A stretch of 41,425 bases of DNA, taken from DAITMV01 sp046318595 (lineage in GTDB: Bacteria > Pseudomonadota > Gammaproteobacteria > Burkholderiales > Burkholderiaceae_B). Below are positions 29,939-37,302 of this stretch, piece by piece. The notes below the pieces were generated by a model. The model saw only the letters and a list, made by a program, of their open reading frames with translations. It was not told where the DNA came from and made no database searches. The number at the start of each line of letters is the position of its first letter. Position 1 is the first letter of the stretch. The translations under genes were made by a program, and so were the position numbers. The stretch lies in assembly GCA_046318595.1 (NCBI GenBank), contig JBKCTV010000041.1, positions 1 through 41,425 on the forward strand. Direction: 5' to 3'.

Positions 29939-31008
29939 CAGATATTCCTCAAGCGGGTTTGCGTGGCGACAACCCGATACGAAAAGCTGTCGTCGACCGC
30001 AATTTTTTGGCCATCAAAGTAATAACTCGTCTGCGGGGTGCCACTGACTGGCTTGTCCGACCGCAACACCATTTCCACCCCGACGGCAGCGATGTTCGTC
30101 CAGTCCGCACCGACCTCAGCGGCGGTGAGTGAGCCCTCGTCCAGGATCAGATCGTTGTTGGCATCCCGAACATAGCGCAATTGCCATTTTTCGATTTTTT
30201 CGGTGATCAGTTGCGCCACTCCTGCCACTCCTGCCACTCCTCTTTGGGACCTGACCCGATACAAGCCTTTTGGTTTGCCCTCTGGCTGACAAATCGCATA
30301 CCAGATCGTATCCACTTGCACGACATCCGCACCCACGCCGAAGGCGTGTCCCAGGTCGACACCATGCGTCATAATATTTTCATCGTGCTTAACACCGGTC
30401 AGTTTTAATAAGGCGGCGTTGCGGCAGTTGGACACCATGACCAAATCATCCCTCTCGAAACCCTCCGCGCTCGCGACCAATATGCGCGTATTCGTGCCCG
30501 CCATCTTGCTTCGTAAATGAGTCACCCCCCCGTAGGCGCCGCTCAGCATTAAAATGGGCGAGTTTTTTACGGGATTATTCTTCTTCAAGGCACTATATCC
30601 GTGCAAATCGGCGGGCACCGCAACATAATTCGCGAAGCCTTTGGCGGGCACGGTGTTTGAATCGATCTTGATTACTTTATCGATTAGCGTGTTAACGGTT
30701 TCCGCTCTGGCATTACAACCAAAATCGCCACTGGCGCGGATGTCGCGTGCGATCAAGTCGGAGGCAAACAGCACATCGTCCTGCAAAGCATTCACACTGG
30801 CCTCGACCAGGGCACTGCTCTTTTGAGAAGCATACAGCGCCAGTAAGCTGCTAACGAGGATCAGACCCAGGGCAATCGCAATCATGATTTCGACCAAGCC
30901 AAACCCGGCGCCCCGATGACCGGCCCGACCCGAAAAGCCTGGCGAACTGCGCTGCAAGGCAAGGTTTGCAAGGCACACGGGCACGGCTAGACCGTTAGGC
31001 TCTCGCAT
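29938..31008 (-). CDS. pilW: Type IV pilus assembly protein PilW
   Basis: 356 aa from ATG 31008; a longer frame to 31086 runs deep into pilV and is unlikely. The leader is long, about 35 residues, and ends in HRGAG, followed by FGLVEIMIAIALGLILVSSL, the class III signal with Glu at +5. The body is beta-rich with two internal cysteines (FGCNA, SNCRN) plus AICQPEG, and a DANNDLILDEG loop that resembles a calcium-binding segment common in PilW proteins. It is a minor pilin of the priming complex. The gene overlaps pilV by 14 bp and pilX by 1 bp, consistent with coupled translation. Confidence 0.88.
   Translation of the reverse strand: MREPNGLAVPVCLANLALQRSSPGFSGRAGHRGAGFGLVEIMIAIALGLILVSSLLALYASQKSSALVEASVNALQDDVLFASDLIARDIRASGDFGCNARAETVNTLIDKVIKIDSNTVPAKGFANYVAVPADLHGYSALKKNNPVKNSPILMLSGAYGGVTHLRSKMAGTNTRILVASAEGFERDDLVMVSNCRNAALLKLTGVKHDENIMTHGVDLGHAFGVGADVVQVDTIWYAICQPEGKPKGLYRVRSQRGVAGVAGVAQLITEKIEKWQLRYVRDANNDLILDEGSLTAAEVGADWTNIAAVGVEMVLRSDKPVSGTPQTSYYFDGQKIAVDDSFSYRVVATQTRLRNI
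30216..30242. repeat. 9-bp in-frame tandem repeat within pilW
   Basis: CCACTCCTG at 30216-30224 and 30225-30233, then CCACTCCTC at 30234-30242. On the coding strand it produces G-V-A-G-V-A-G-V-A. In-frame unit length means copy changes would vary loop length only. Confidence 0.8.
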
Positions 31009-31447
31009 AATAAGACCTGTTTTGCAGCGCGTCGCCTTGACGTTCTTTCCACCGGATCGTGATGGTGCAGATGCGGCTGCCGCCATCGCAGCTCACTTGC
31101 GCGTCGCCCTCGGGTAGCCGGGCGGTCACTTTCGCTTTCCACTGGTTGATGTAAGCGCTGCCGCCCGTCGGGCGTTGGAAATCGATGCTCCAAAGGTTGA
31201 GTGATGTGGCCGGGCCGGCAGCATTGATGTTATCAATGAGCTCCTGTGCCAAATTCGATTCGATCGACTGCAGGCGGGACACATGCGAACTCCGCAGCGC
31301 TGTAGCCTGCATTTTTAAAGTACCGAGCACCGCCAGGCCGATCACAAACACCGAAATCATTATTTCGAGCAGAGCAAGCCCCGCCGACCGGCGGGGCTGA
31401 CGAGCCGTTCGGGCAATCATCGACAAAGATTGAGGTTTAGCTCCCAC
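30995..31447 (-). CDS. pilV: Type IV pilus modification protein PilV
   Basis: 150 aa from a GTG at 31447 preceded by GGCGGAG 6 bases upstream; ATG 31420 is an alternative without a ribosome binding site. The leader ends RRSAG, followed by LALLEIMISVFVIGLAVLGT, the class III cleavage site with Glu at +5 and a hydrophobic helix. MQATALRSSHVSRLQSIESN and ELIDNINA match the conserved PilV region (A-L-R-x-S..S-R..A..L-A-x-x-L-A-D-R). The C-terminal part has a Cys pair VSCDGGSRICT. It overlaps fimT by 11 bp and pilW by 14 bp. Confidence 0.88.
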   Translation of the reverse strand: MGAKPQSLSMIARTARQPRRSAGLALLEIMISVFVIGLAVLGTLKMQATALRSSHVSRLQSIESNLAQELIDNINAAGPATSLNLWSIDFQRPTGGSAYINQWKAKVTARLPEGDAQVSCDGGSRICTITIRWKERQGDALQNRSYYARA

Positions 31448-31973
31448 CGACTACTCCGCCTGCATAAACCGTGATGGCATTACGGGTATTGTCCCGGGTG
31501 AGCTCTATGACGGTATCGACCATGGACGATGACAAACCATCGGGTTTGTAATTCCAATTAGGGGTTTCCGGCTTGGCTGGTTTGATCACCTCCAGATTCA
31601 CATTCGCCAACAAACCCGCGCTGGCCGGCTGGCATTTGATGATGGCGCCAGCGGCGTTGGTGACGGCCCACGCCATCGTTTTTTTCGCCGGGCAACCGTC
31701 GACCGGCTGATTCAAATAAAACTGGGTGACCTGGCCAGTCTGAATAGCGGTATGCTTGGCCAGCCGAATGTCGCTGCGCAGTGCATTCATGGCGGCCTGT
31801 AATTGGTTATGGTCCGTGGTCGGCTTTAAGCTGGGAACGGCAACCATGACGAGAATCGCTATAACGCTTATGGTAACCAGCAACTCTACGAGACCGAACC
31901 CGCAAACAGTCTGGAAGCTCAGTTTTGCAAAACGGTTTTGCATGGATCGAGTGACGATTGAAGGATAGGCCAC
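31437..31973 (-). CDS. fimT: Type IV pilus minor pilin FimT/GspH family
   Basis: 178 aa from GTG 31973 (GAAG just upstream); ATG 31943 gives a shorter, more usual 15-residue leader and is a fair alternative. The leader ends FQTVCG, followed by FGLVELLVTISVIAILVMVA with Glu at +5. ALRSDIRLAKHTAIQTGQVT is the GspH/FimT helix. Cysteines near DGCPAKK and IIKCQPA may form a disulfide. FimT-family minor pilins can bind DNA during natural transformation in some species; that is not deducible here. First gene of the pilus operon, divergent from thiG across 117 bp. Confidence 0.88.
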   Translation of the reverse strand: MAYPSIVTRSMQNRFAKLSFQTVCGFGLVELLVTISVIAILVMVAVPSLKPTTDHNQLQAAMNALRSDIRLAKHTAIQTGQVTQFYLNQPVDGCPAKKTMAWAVTNAAGAIIKCQPASAGLLANVNLEVIKPAKPETPNWNYKPDGLSSSMVDTVIELTRDNTRNAITVYAGGVVGGS

Positions 31974-32078
31974 ACTTCATCAGAGTCGTTTGCTTCCGAC
32001 CATCACCAGTGCAGGCTAACCGGGCGGCAAGATCACCGCAGCCGGGCCTTGCGCATCGGCAAGCCTGGTCGATTGCAG

Positions 32079-32084
32079 TACAAT
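32079..32084 (+). promoter_or_regulatory. Candidate -10 box directly before thiG
   Basis: TACAAT ends 6 bases before the thiG ATG at 32091, and no ribosome binding site is visible. If used, transcription would start at about the A of the ATG, giving a leaderless mRNA. No good -35 box is seen. The divergent fimT promoter must also lie in 31974-32090. Confidence 0.35.
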
Positions 32085-32090
32085 CAATAA

Positions 32091-32930
32091 ATGCTGACTG
32101 AAAATAACGCCATCGCCACCCCGGACTCCGCCGACGACTGGCTGATCGGCCGCCGCTCGTTTAGCAGCCGGCTGCTGGTCGGCACTGGTAAGTACCGCGA
32201 TCTCGAACAAACCCGCGCGGCCGTCGTCGCCAGCGGCGCAGAAATCGTCACGGTCGCCATTCGGCGCAGCAACATCGGCCAGCGTCCGGATGAGCCCAGC
32301 CTGCTCGACGCCTTGCCGCCCAGCGAGTTCACCTACCTACCAAACAGCGCCGGCTGTTATACCGCCGAGGACGCGGTTCGGACTTTACGGCTGGGCCGGG
32401 AGCTGCTTGACGGCCACACGCTCTGCAAGCTCGAAGTGCTGGGCGACGAACACAACCTGTACCCCGACATGCCACAAACCCTGCGCGCTGCGGAGACGCT
32501 CGTCAAGGAAGGCTTCGAGGTCATGGTGTACTGCTCGGACGACCCCATTCTGGCGCGCCGGCTCGAAGACATCGGCTGTGTCGCCATCATGCCGCTGGCT
32601 TCGCTGATCGGCTCCGGCATGGGCATTCTGAACCCCTGGAATATCCAATTGATCCTCGAGCGGGCGCGTGTCCCGGTGATCGTCGATGCCGGGGTCGGGA
32701 CCGCATCGGACGCCGCCGTCGCCATGGAGCTCGGCTGCAGCGGCGTACTGATGAACACCGCCATCGCCGCCGCTCAAGCGCCAGTCCGCATGGCCCGCGC
32801 CATGCGGCTGGCGGTGGAAGCCGGGCGCGAAGCGTTTCTCGCGGGGCGCATGCCGCGCAAGTTTTACAGTGCCGCACCATCGTCGCCCACCACCGGCGTG
32901 ATCGCACCCGGCACGTCGCCATCGACATGA
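32091..32930 (+). CDS. thiG: Thiazole synthase ThiG
   Basis: 279 aa, TIM barrel. ThiG joins 1-deoxy-D-xylulose 5-phosphate, dehydroglycine and sulfur from ThiS-thiocarboxylate to form the thiamine thiazole. After about 17 variable residues come WLIGRRSFSSRLLVGTGKY, SGAEIVTVAIRR, and LPNSAGCYTAEDAVRTLRLG. The Schiff-base lysine is Lys113 in HTLCKLEVLGD. GFEVMVYCSDDP, MPLASLIGSGMGILNP and VIVDAGVGTASDAAVAMELG complete the phosphate-binding barrel. Length is slightly longer than average. It is no longer next to thiS. trmB overlaps its end by 4 bp. Confidence 0.97.
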   Translation: MLTENNAIATPDSADDWLIGRRSFSSRLLVGTGKYRDLEQTRAAVVASGAEIVTVAIRRSNIGQRPDEPSLLDALPPSEFTYLPNSAGCYTAEDAVRTLRLGRELLDGHTLCKLEVLGDEHNLYPDMPQTLRAAETLVKEGFEVMVYCSDDPILARRLEDIGCVAIMPLASLIGSGMGILNPWNIQLILERARVPVIVDAGVGTASDAAVAMELGCSGVLMNTAIAAAQAPVRMARAMRLAVEAGREAFLAGRMPRKFYSAAPSSPTTGVIAPGTSPST

Positions 32931-33667
32931 CGCCCGGCTTTTCTGGCACTACGGCCAGCGCTGGCGACGAGACGCCTGGCGTTCACGGACACATCAAAAG
33001 CTATGTGCGCCGGCGCGGGCATATTTCGCCGGCACAGGAAAGGCACTTCGTGGAGGGTCTGCCGCGTTGGGGCATCCCGTATGCCCCAGCCCTCCTCGAC
33101 CCCACGGCCGCGTTCGGACGCGCTGCGCCGCTGTGGCTGGAAATCGGTTTCGGGATGGGGGAAACCACCGCTCAGCTCGCGGCGGCCCACCCCGACGTCA
33201 ACTACCTGGGCCTGGAGATCTTCACAGCCGGGGTTGGCGCACTGCTCAAACAAATCGACGAGCGGCAGTTGACGAACATCCGCATCATTTCGCACGATGC
33301 CGTCGAGGTGCTGGCGCACATGCTGGCACCCGCCAGCGTGGATCGCGTCCTGGTGTATTTTCCCGACCCCTGGCCAAAACTGCGGCATCACAAACGCCGC
33401 CTCATCCAGGCGCCATTCGTCGCCGCGTTGAGCCGTGTGTTGAAGCCTGGCGGCCTGTTGCATTGCGCTACCGACTGGCAGCATTACGCCGAGCAGATGC
33501 TCAGCGTGCTGAGCGCGCAGCCCGATCTGCACAATACTGCCACTGGTTTCGCCCCGCGCCCGGCGGCCCGGCCGCTGACCAAGTTCGAGCGGCGTGGCGT
33601 GCGTCTGGGACACGGCGTCTGGGATGTCATGTTCAGCAAAAGCCTGCCCCGAACAGCGGGCGATTAA
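32927..33667 (+). CDS. trmB: tRNA (guanine-N7-)-methyltransferase
   Basis: 246 aa, SAM-dependent Rossmann methyltransferase that makes m7G46 in tRNA variable loops. IKSYVRRRGHISPAQERHFV is the usual N-terminal part. The SAM-binding loop is LEIGFGMGETTAQLAAAHP, followed by YLGLEIFTAGVGALL. The catalytic/tRNA motif is VLVYFPDPWPKLRHHKRRLI; the C-terminal TKFERRGVRLGHGVWD is also conserved. It overlaps thiG by 4 bp. The 92 bp after its stop contain a 6-bp stem (CGGGAT..ATCCCG, about 33700-33720) without a clear T-run. Confidence 0.96.
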   Translation: MTPGFSGTTASAGDETPGVHGHIKSYVRRRGHISPAQERHFVEGLPRWGIPYAPALLDPTAAFGRAAPLWLEIGFGMGETTAQLAAAHPDVNYLGLEIFTAGVGALLKQIDERQLTNIRIISHDAVEVLAHMLAPASVDRVLVYFPDPWPKLRHHKRRLIQAPFVAALSRVLKPGGLLHCATDWQHYAEQMLSVLSAQPDLHNTATGFAPRPAARPLTKFERRGVRLGHGVWDVMFSKSLPRTAGD

Positions 33668-33759
33668 CGCTTTTTCACCCCCCTCGTTTACCCGATTGCG
33701 GGATACGCGCCGCATCCCGGACACCGAAGAATGAGTGAACCGCCCTCCACAGGTGCATC

Positions 33760-35841
33760 ATGCGCTCACTTGTCTCGAACACGACGGAAACTAAAGCCAC
33801 CGGTCTGCAATTTGGCCGGTCGATCGCATTTCGCGCTTTCGTGCTGATGCTCGTCCTCGTCACCGTCCTGTTCGGCACGGTATTCATGACCATGCAAACC
33901 CAGGCGCGCGCCACGGCCACCCAGCAAAACCTGAAGGCGCTGGCGACCACCGGGCAGGAAAGTTTTTTTATTCTGGCCGAACAATTTCAAAAAAAGACGC
34001 TGCAGGACATAGCCAAACACAATCTCTTGCCCGGCTCGCGCGGCAAATTCGGCTGGGCCTGGGTGCGCAGTCAAGCCAATCGGATGCCCGAGATCATCGC
34101 CAGCTCCGGTTCGCCGCCCTGTCGACAGGTACTGGAAATGGGCGATAGCTATCGACCGCACCATTTCACCATCGACAAGCCAACAGCCAACGCCTGTCAA
34201 GACACCGTCGTGGTGAGCCGCCACCCGACTTTTCTGCAAGATGGCCAGACACGCCTGTCGGCCGTCGCCTGGCTCGATGACAAAACGGCCGGTGACGAAA
34301 TCGTGCAGGACTTCAGTCAGGAATTCGGCGCCATGTTCATGATCGGCTTGCTGCTGGCGATTCTCGGCAGCCGCGCATTGTCGACATCCTTATCCAAACC
34401 CATCACCTATTTGGCCAAGATCGCCCAGCACGTCGCCAACGGGGACTACAGCCAGCGCTTATCGATGAACCGGGAAGACGAAATCGGTCAGCTCGCCAAT
34501 GCGTTCAACCGGATGGCCGAAGCCGTCAACGACCGCGAAATCCAGGTACGGCGCCTGGCCTACCGCGACGACCTGACGGGCCTCTTCAACCGGATATTCT
34601 TTCTGCAAACCCTGCAAGAGCGCATGCTCCATTGCAATGAGCGTCTGTACATCGTCACCTGGGACATCGATCGCTTCAAGGTCATCAACGAAGTGCTCGG
34701 CTTTGCCGTGGGCGACGCGGTACTGAGCGCGCTGGGCAAACGCTTCGAGGATGAGTTACAGGACAGCCTGGTGACCGCACGGCTGGGCGGCAATGCGTTT
34801 GCGATGGTCGTGCCGGAAGGCTTGGGCGTGCAAATCGAAGGGCTTGTCAAGACCGTCACACAAATCGTCGAGTCGCCCGTCATCATCGATGGGCAGGCGC
34901 TCGATCTCACCGCCACGATTGGCATCAGCATACATCCCGAGCACGGCACGGTCGGCAACGATTTGTTGCGCCGCGCCGAAATCGCCCGGTTTCTGGCCAA
35001 ACGTTCGCACCTGCGCTGGTTGGAGTACCGCACCCACTTCGATGTGTCTTCACCGGCCAGGCTCACGATGTTGTCCGAATTAAAGACGGCCATCGAAACG
35101 CCAGGGCAATTGCAGCTTTTTCTGCAGCCGAAACTGTCGGTCGCCACCGGCAGGATCGACGAAGCCGAAGCGCTGGTGCGCTGGAACCATCCGTCGCGCG
35201 GCATGATTCCGCCCAGCGAGTTCATTCCGTTTGCCGAACAAACCGGCCGGATCAGCGACCTGACCAACTGGGCGATCGGAGAAGCTCTGGAACTGATCAG
35301 CGCGACGCGCCAGCATTGGCCTCTGCGGATATCGGTCAATGTGTCGGCCCAGGATCTGGAACAGAAAAATTTTGCCGACAACATCATTCAAAAGTGGCGC
35401 AAAGCAAATGTTCCGGCCGAGTACCTGTGCCTGGAAATTACCGAAAGCGCCGCGATGGACGATCCGGAATGCGCAATGTCGACCTTGCACACCTTGAGCA
35501 AGATGGGCTTTCACCTGGCGATCGACGACTTCGGTACCGGCTATTCGTCGCTGTCCTACCTCAAACGCTTTCCAGTCAACGAACTCAAGATCGACCGTTC
35601 GCTGGTCGCCGGCGTCCAGGCCGGTTCGGACGGCGAAACCATTTTGCGCTCGACGGTGGAACTGGGGCACAACATGGGGCTGTCGGTCACGGCGGAGGGC
35701 GTGGAAACCGAAGACGAGCTGAACTTCTTATGTAAAATCGGCGTCGATCATATTCAAGGGTACTTGATCGCCCGGCCAATGCCCCTGAAAGACTATCATT
35801 CGTTCATGGCGCAGTTCAAGCCGCGGCGCTTATACGCTTGA
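33760..35841 (+). CDS. Membrane cyclic-di-GMP phosphodiesterase with degenerate GGDEF and EAL domains
   Basis: 693 aa. TM1 lies at about 26-45 (FVLMLVLVTVLFGTVFMTMQ), a periplasmic region of about 140 residues with two cysteines (PPCRQV, ANACQD) follows, TM2 is at about 190-208, and HAMP at about 210-262. The GGDEF domain has RDDLTGLFNR and DIDRFKVINE but its active loop reads Gly343-Gly-Asn-Ala-Phe347, so it should not make c-di-GMP. The EAL domain keeps Glu470-Ala-Leu, NVSAQDL, LEITESAAMDDPE, AIDDFGTGYSSLSYLKRF, ELKIDRSL and TAEGVETEDEL, so it is probably an active phosphodiesterase. Such enzymes lower c-di-GMP and favour motility over biofilm. The signal sensed is unknown. Confidence 0.93.
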   Translation: MRSLVSNTTETKATGLQFGRSIAFRAFVLMLVLVTVLFGTVFMTMQTQARATATQQNLKALATTGQESFFILAEQFQKKTLQDIAKHNLLPGSRGKFGWAWVRSQANRMPEIIASSGSPPCRQVLEMGDSYRPHHFTIDKPTANACQDTVVVSRHPTFLQDGQTRLSAVAWLDDKTAGDEIVQDFSQEFGAMFMIGLLLAILGSRALSTSLSKPITYLAKIAQHVANGDYSQRLSMNREDEIGQLANAFNRMAEAVNDREIQVRRLAYRDDLTGLFNRIFFLQTLQERMLHCNERLYIVTWDIDRFKVINEVLGFAVGDAVLSALGKRFEDELQDSLVTARLGGNAFAMVVPEGLGVQIEGLVKTVTQIVESPVIIDGQALDLTATIGISIHPEHGTVGNDLLRRAEIARFLAKRSHLRWLEYRTHFDVSSPARLTMLSELKTAIETPGQLQLFLQPKLSVATGRIDEAEALVRWNHPSRGMIPPSEFIPFAEQTGRISDLTNWAIGEALELISATRQHWPLRISVNVSAQDLEQKNFADNIIQKWRKANVPAEYLCLEITESAAMDDPECAMSTLHTLSKMGFHLAIDDFGTGYSSLSYLKRFPVNELKIDRSLVAGVQAGSDGETILRSTVELGHNMGLSVTAEGVETEDELNFLCKIGVDHIQGYLIARPMPLKDYHSFMAQFKPRRLYA

Positions 35842-35916
35842 GACTCGCAGCCGCGCGGACGTACTGTAGACTGGCCTCCCTGGCCCGGCCGTCGTTCAAC
35901 CGATTGTTTACTCACA

Positions 35917-36342
35917 GCCCCGATCGTCCTTCCGCCGTGCCGTTTCGCTGTGTGAGTTGGTTCCCACATTAATCCATGACGGGCGAAACGGCTGACCACG
36001 GCTTCAGGAAAATCGGAAGGCTGCTCGTGGTGGTGGTGAAAACCCTCGCTGCGCTGCATGCAGCGTCCCGCTTGAGAAGCGCGTGCCAGCGATTTTCCTG
36101 AAGCCGTGGTCAGCCGGTCATGCCTTTCGACCGGCACGGCGGAAGGACGATCGCTTGGCAGGCGCGATACGCTGCACCAGCGTCCCGCTTGAGAAGCGCG
36201 TGTCAGCGATTTTCCTGAAGCCGTGGTCAGCCGGTCGTGCCTTTCGACCGGCACGGCGGAAGGACGATCGCATGGCAGGCGCGATACGCTGCACAATAAG
36301 AACCAGCGCACAGCGCAGCAAGCCCCGATCGTCCTACGCCCA
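35917..36342. repeat. Compound intergenic repeat: two 117-bp direct repeats plus inverted partial copies
   Basis: Two tandem units of 117 bp (36061-36177 and 36178-36294) are almost identical. Each contains a CGCTT-GAG-AAGCG hairpin and a GCCGGTC...GACCGGC stem (36113-36135 in unit 1). Upstream, 35989-36015 is a 27-bp exact reverse complement of 36090-36116, and 35921-35941 is the reverse complement of 36133-36153. A further copy of CCCCGATCGTCCT follows unit 2, starting near 36323. The block fills the space between the EAL gene and uppP; no credible gene is present, and a minus-strand open frame across it just translates the repeats. Confidence 0.85.
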
Positions 36343-37167
36343 ATCCACCCACCCATAATGCGCCGTCAGCAAAATCACCCCCCCGAAGGCAATCCGATAC
36401 CACGCGAACACCCGGAAGTCGTGCGTCCCGATAAACCGCAGCAACCATCGCACGCATAAAAAAGCGCTCGCAAAGCTGGCGGCGAACCCGACCAGCCACA
36501 TCGGCGCATCGACCAGCATCAGCAGATGCCGCGACTTGACCAGCTCATACAGCGCCGCCACCAACAGCGTCGGCATCGCCAGAAAAAAAGAGAACTCGGT
36601 CGCCGCCGTGCGCGACAAACCACACAACAGCCCGCCCATGATGGTCGCGCCCGAGCGCGACGTACCAGGGATCAGCGCGAACGCCTGAGCAATGCCGAGC
36701 TGCAAAGCGAGGCGGGGGGTTATCGAATCGATGCTTTGCATGGACGACGCATCGCGGCTGATCTGCCGCCGCTCGATCAGCAGAATCAGCAAACCACCGA
36801 CGATCAAAGCCAGCGCCACCGGTACGGGCGCGAACAGCACTGCCTTGATCTGTTTACCGAACAGCAACCCCAGAAGCGCAAGCGGCAAAAACGCGAGCGC
36901 CAGGTTGAGCACCAGGCGGTTGGCCACCGGGCTGCGGCCCAGACCCGTGAAAGTTTGCGCCAGGCGGCGTCGGTACTCCCACATCACGGCCAGGATTGCG
37001 CCGGGTTGAATGACGATTTGGAACAGCTTGCCGCGCTCGTCGTTAAAGTTCAGCAAACTGCCGGCGACGATCAAATGCCCGGTGGAGGATACCGGCAGAA
37101 ACTCCGTCAAACCCTCCACGACGCCAAGCACCAAAGCTTTACATAACAATAAAAAATCCACGATCAC
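36334..37167 (-). CDS. uppP: Undecaprenyl-diphosphatase UppP (BacA)
   Basis: 277 aa, polytopic inner-membrane enzyme that dephosphorylates undecaprenyl diphosphate to recycle the lipid carrier for peptidoglycan and O-antigen synthesis. The catalytic blocks are VVEGLTEFLPVSSTGHLIVA near residues 16-35 and ALIPGTSRSGATIMGGLLCG near 162-181. About eight hydrophobic segments follow the family pattern. Length matches (265-280 aa). Start: GTG 37167, or GTG 37161 two codons later, which has GAGGTGA at a better distance. The 3' end meets the compound repeat block; the last codons may overlap a repeat copy. Confidence 0.95.
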   Translation of the reverse strand: MIVDFLLLCKALVLGVVEGLTEFLPVSSTGHLIVAGSLLNFNDERGKLFQIVIQPGAILAVMWEYRRRLAQTFTGLGRSPVANRLVLNLALAFLPLALLGLLFGKQIKAVLFAPVPVALALIVGGLLILLIERRQISRDASSMQSIDSITPRLALQLGIAQAFALIPGTSRSGATIMGGLLCGLSRTAATEFSFFLAMPTLLVAALYELVKSRHLLMLVDAPMWLVGFAASFASAFLCVRWLLRFIGTHDFRVFAWYRIAFGGVILLTAHYGWVDWA

Positions 37168-37302
37168 CTCACAAGTAGCCCGGCCGCAGGCAGCACGATG
37201 AGCGTGCGCACGTCCGGTAAAGTGTGGCGAGCCCGAGCCGGACGAGGTGAAGTTTGATTATCATAGCCCTATCGATCCTTTCATCGTTTTGGAACCCACG
37301 CC

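Noticed and set aside
36061..36294. CRISPR-like array
   Set aside because: The two 117-bp units abut directly, with no spacers, too few copies and no cas gene in the window.
35796..36356. A 186-codon minus-strand frame across the repeat block
   Set aside because: Its product merely translates the 117-bp repeats twice, has no family resemblance and overlaps the 3' end of the EAL gene and of uppP.
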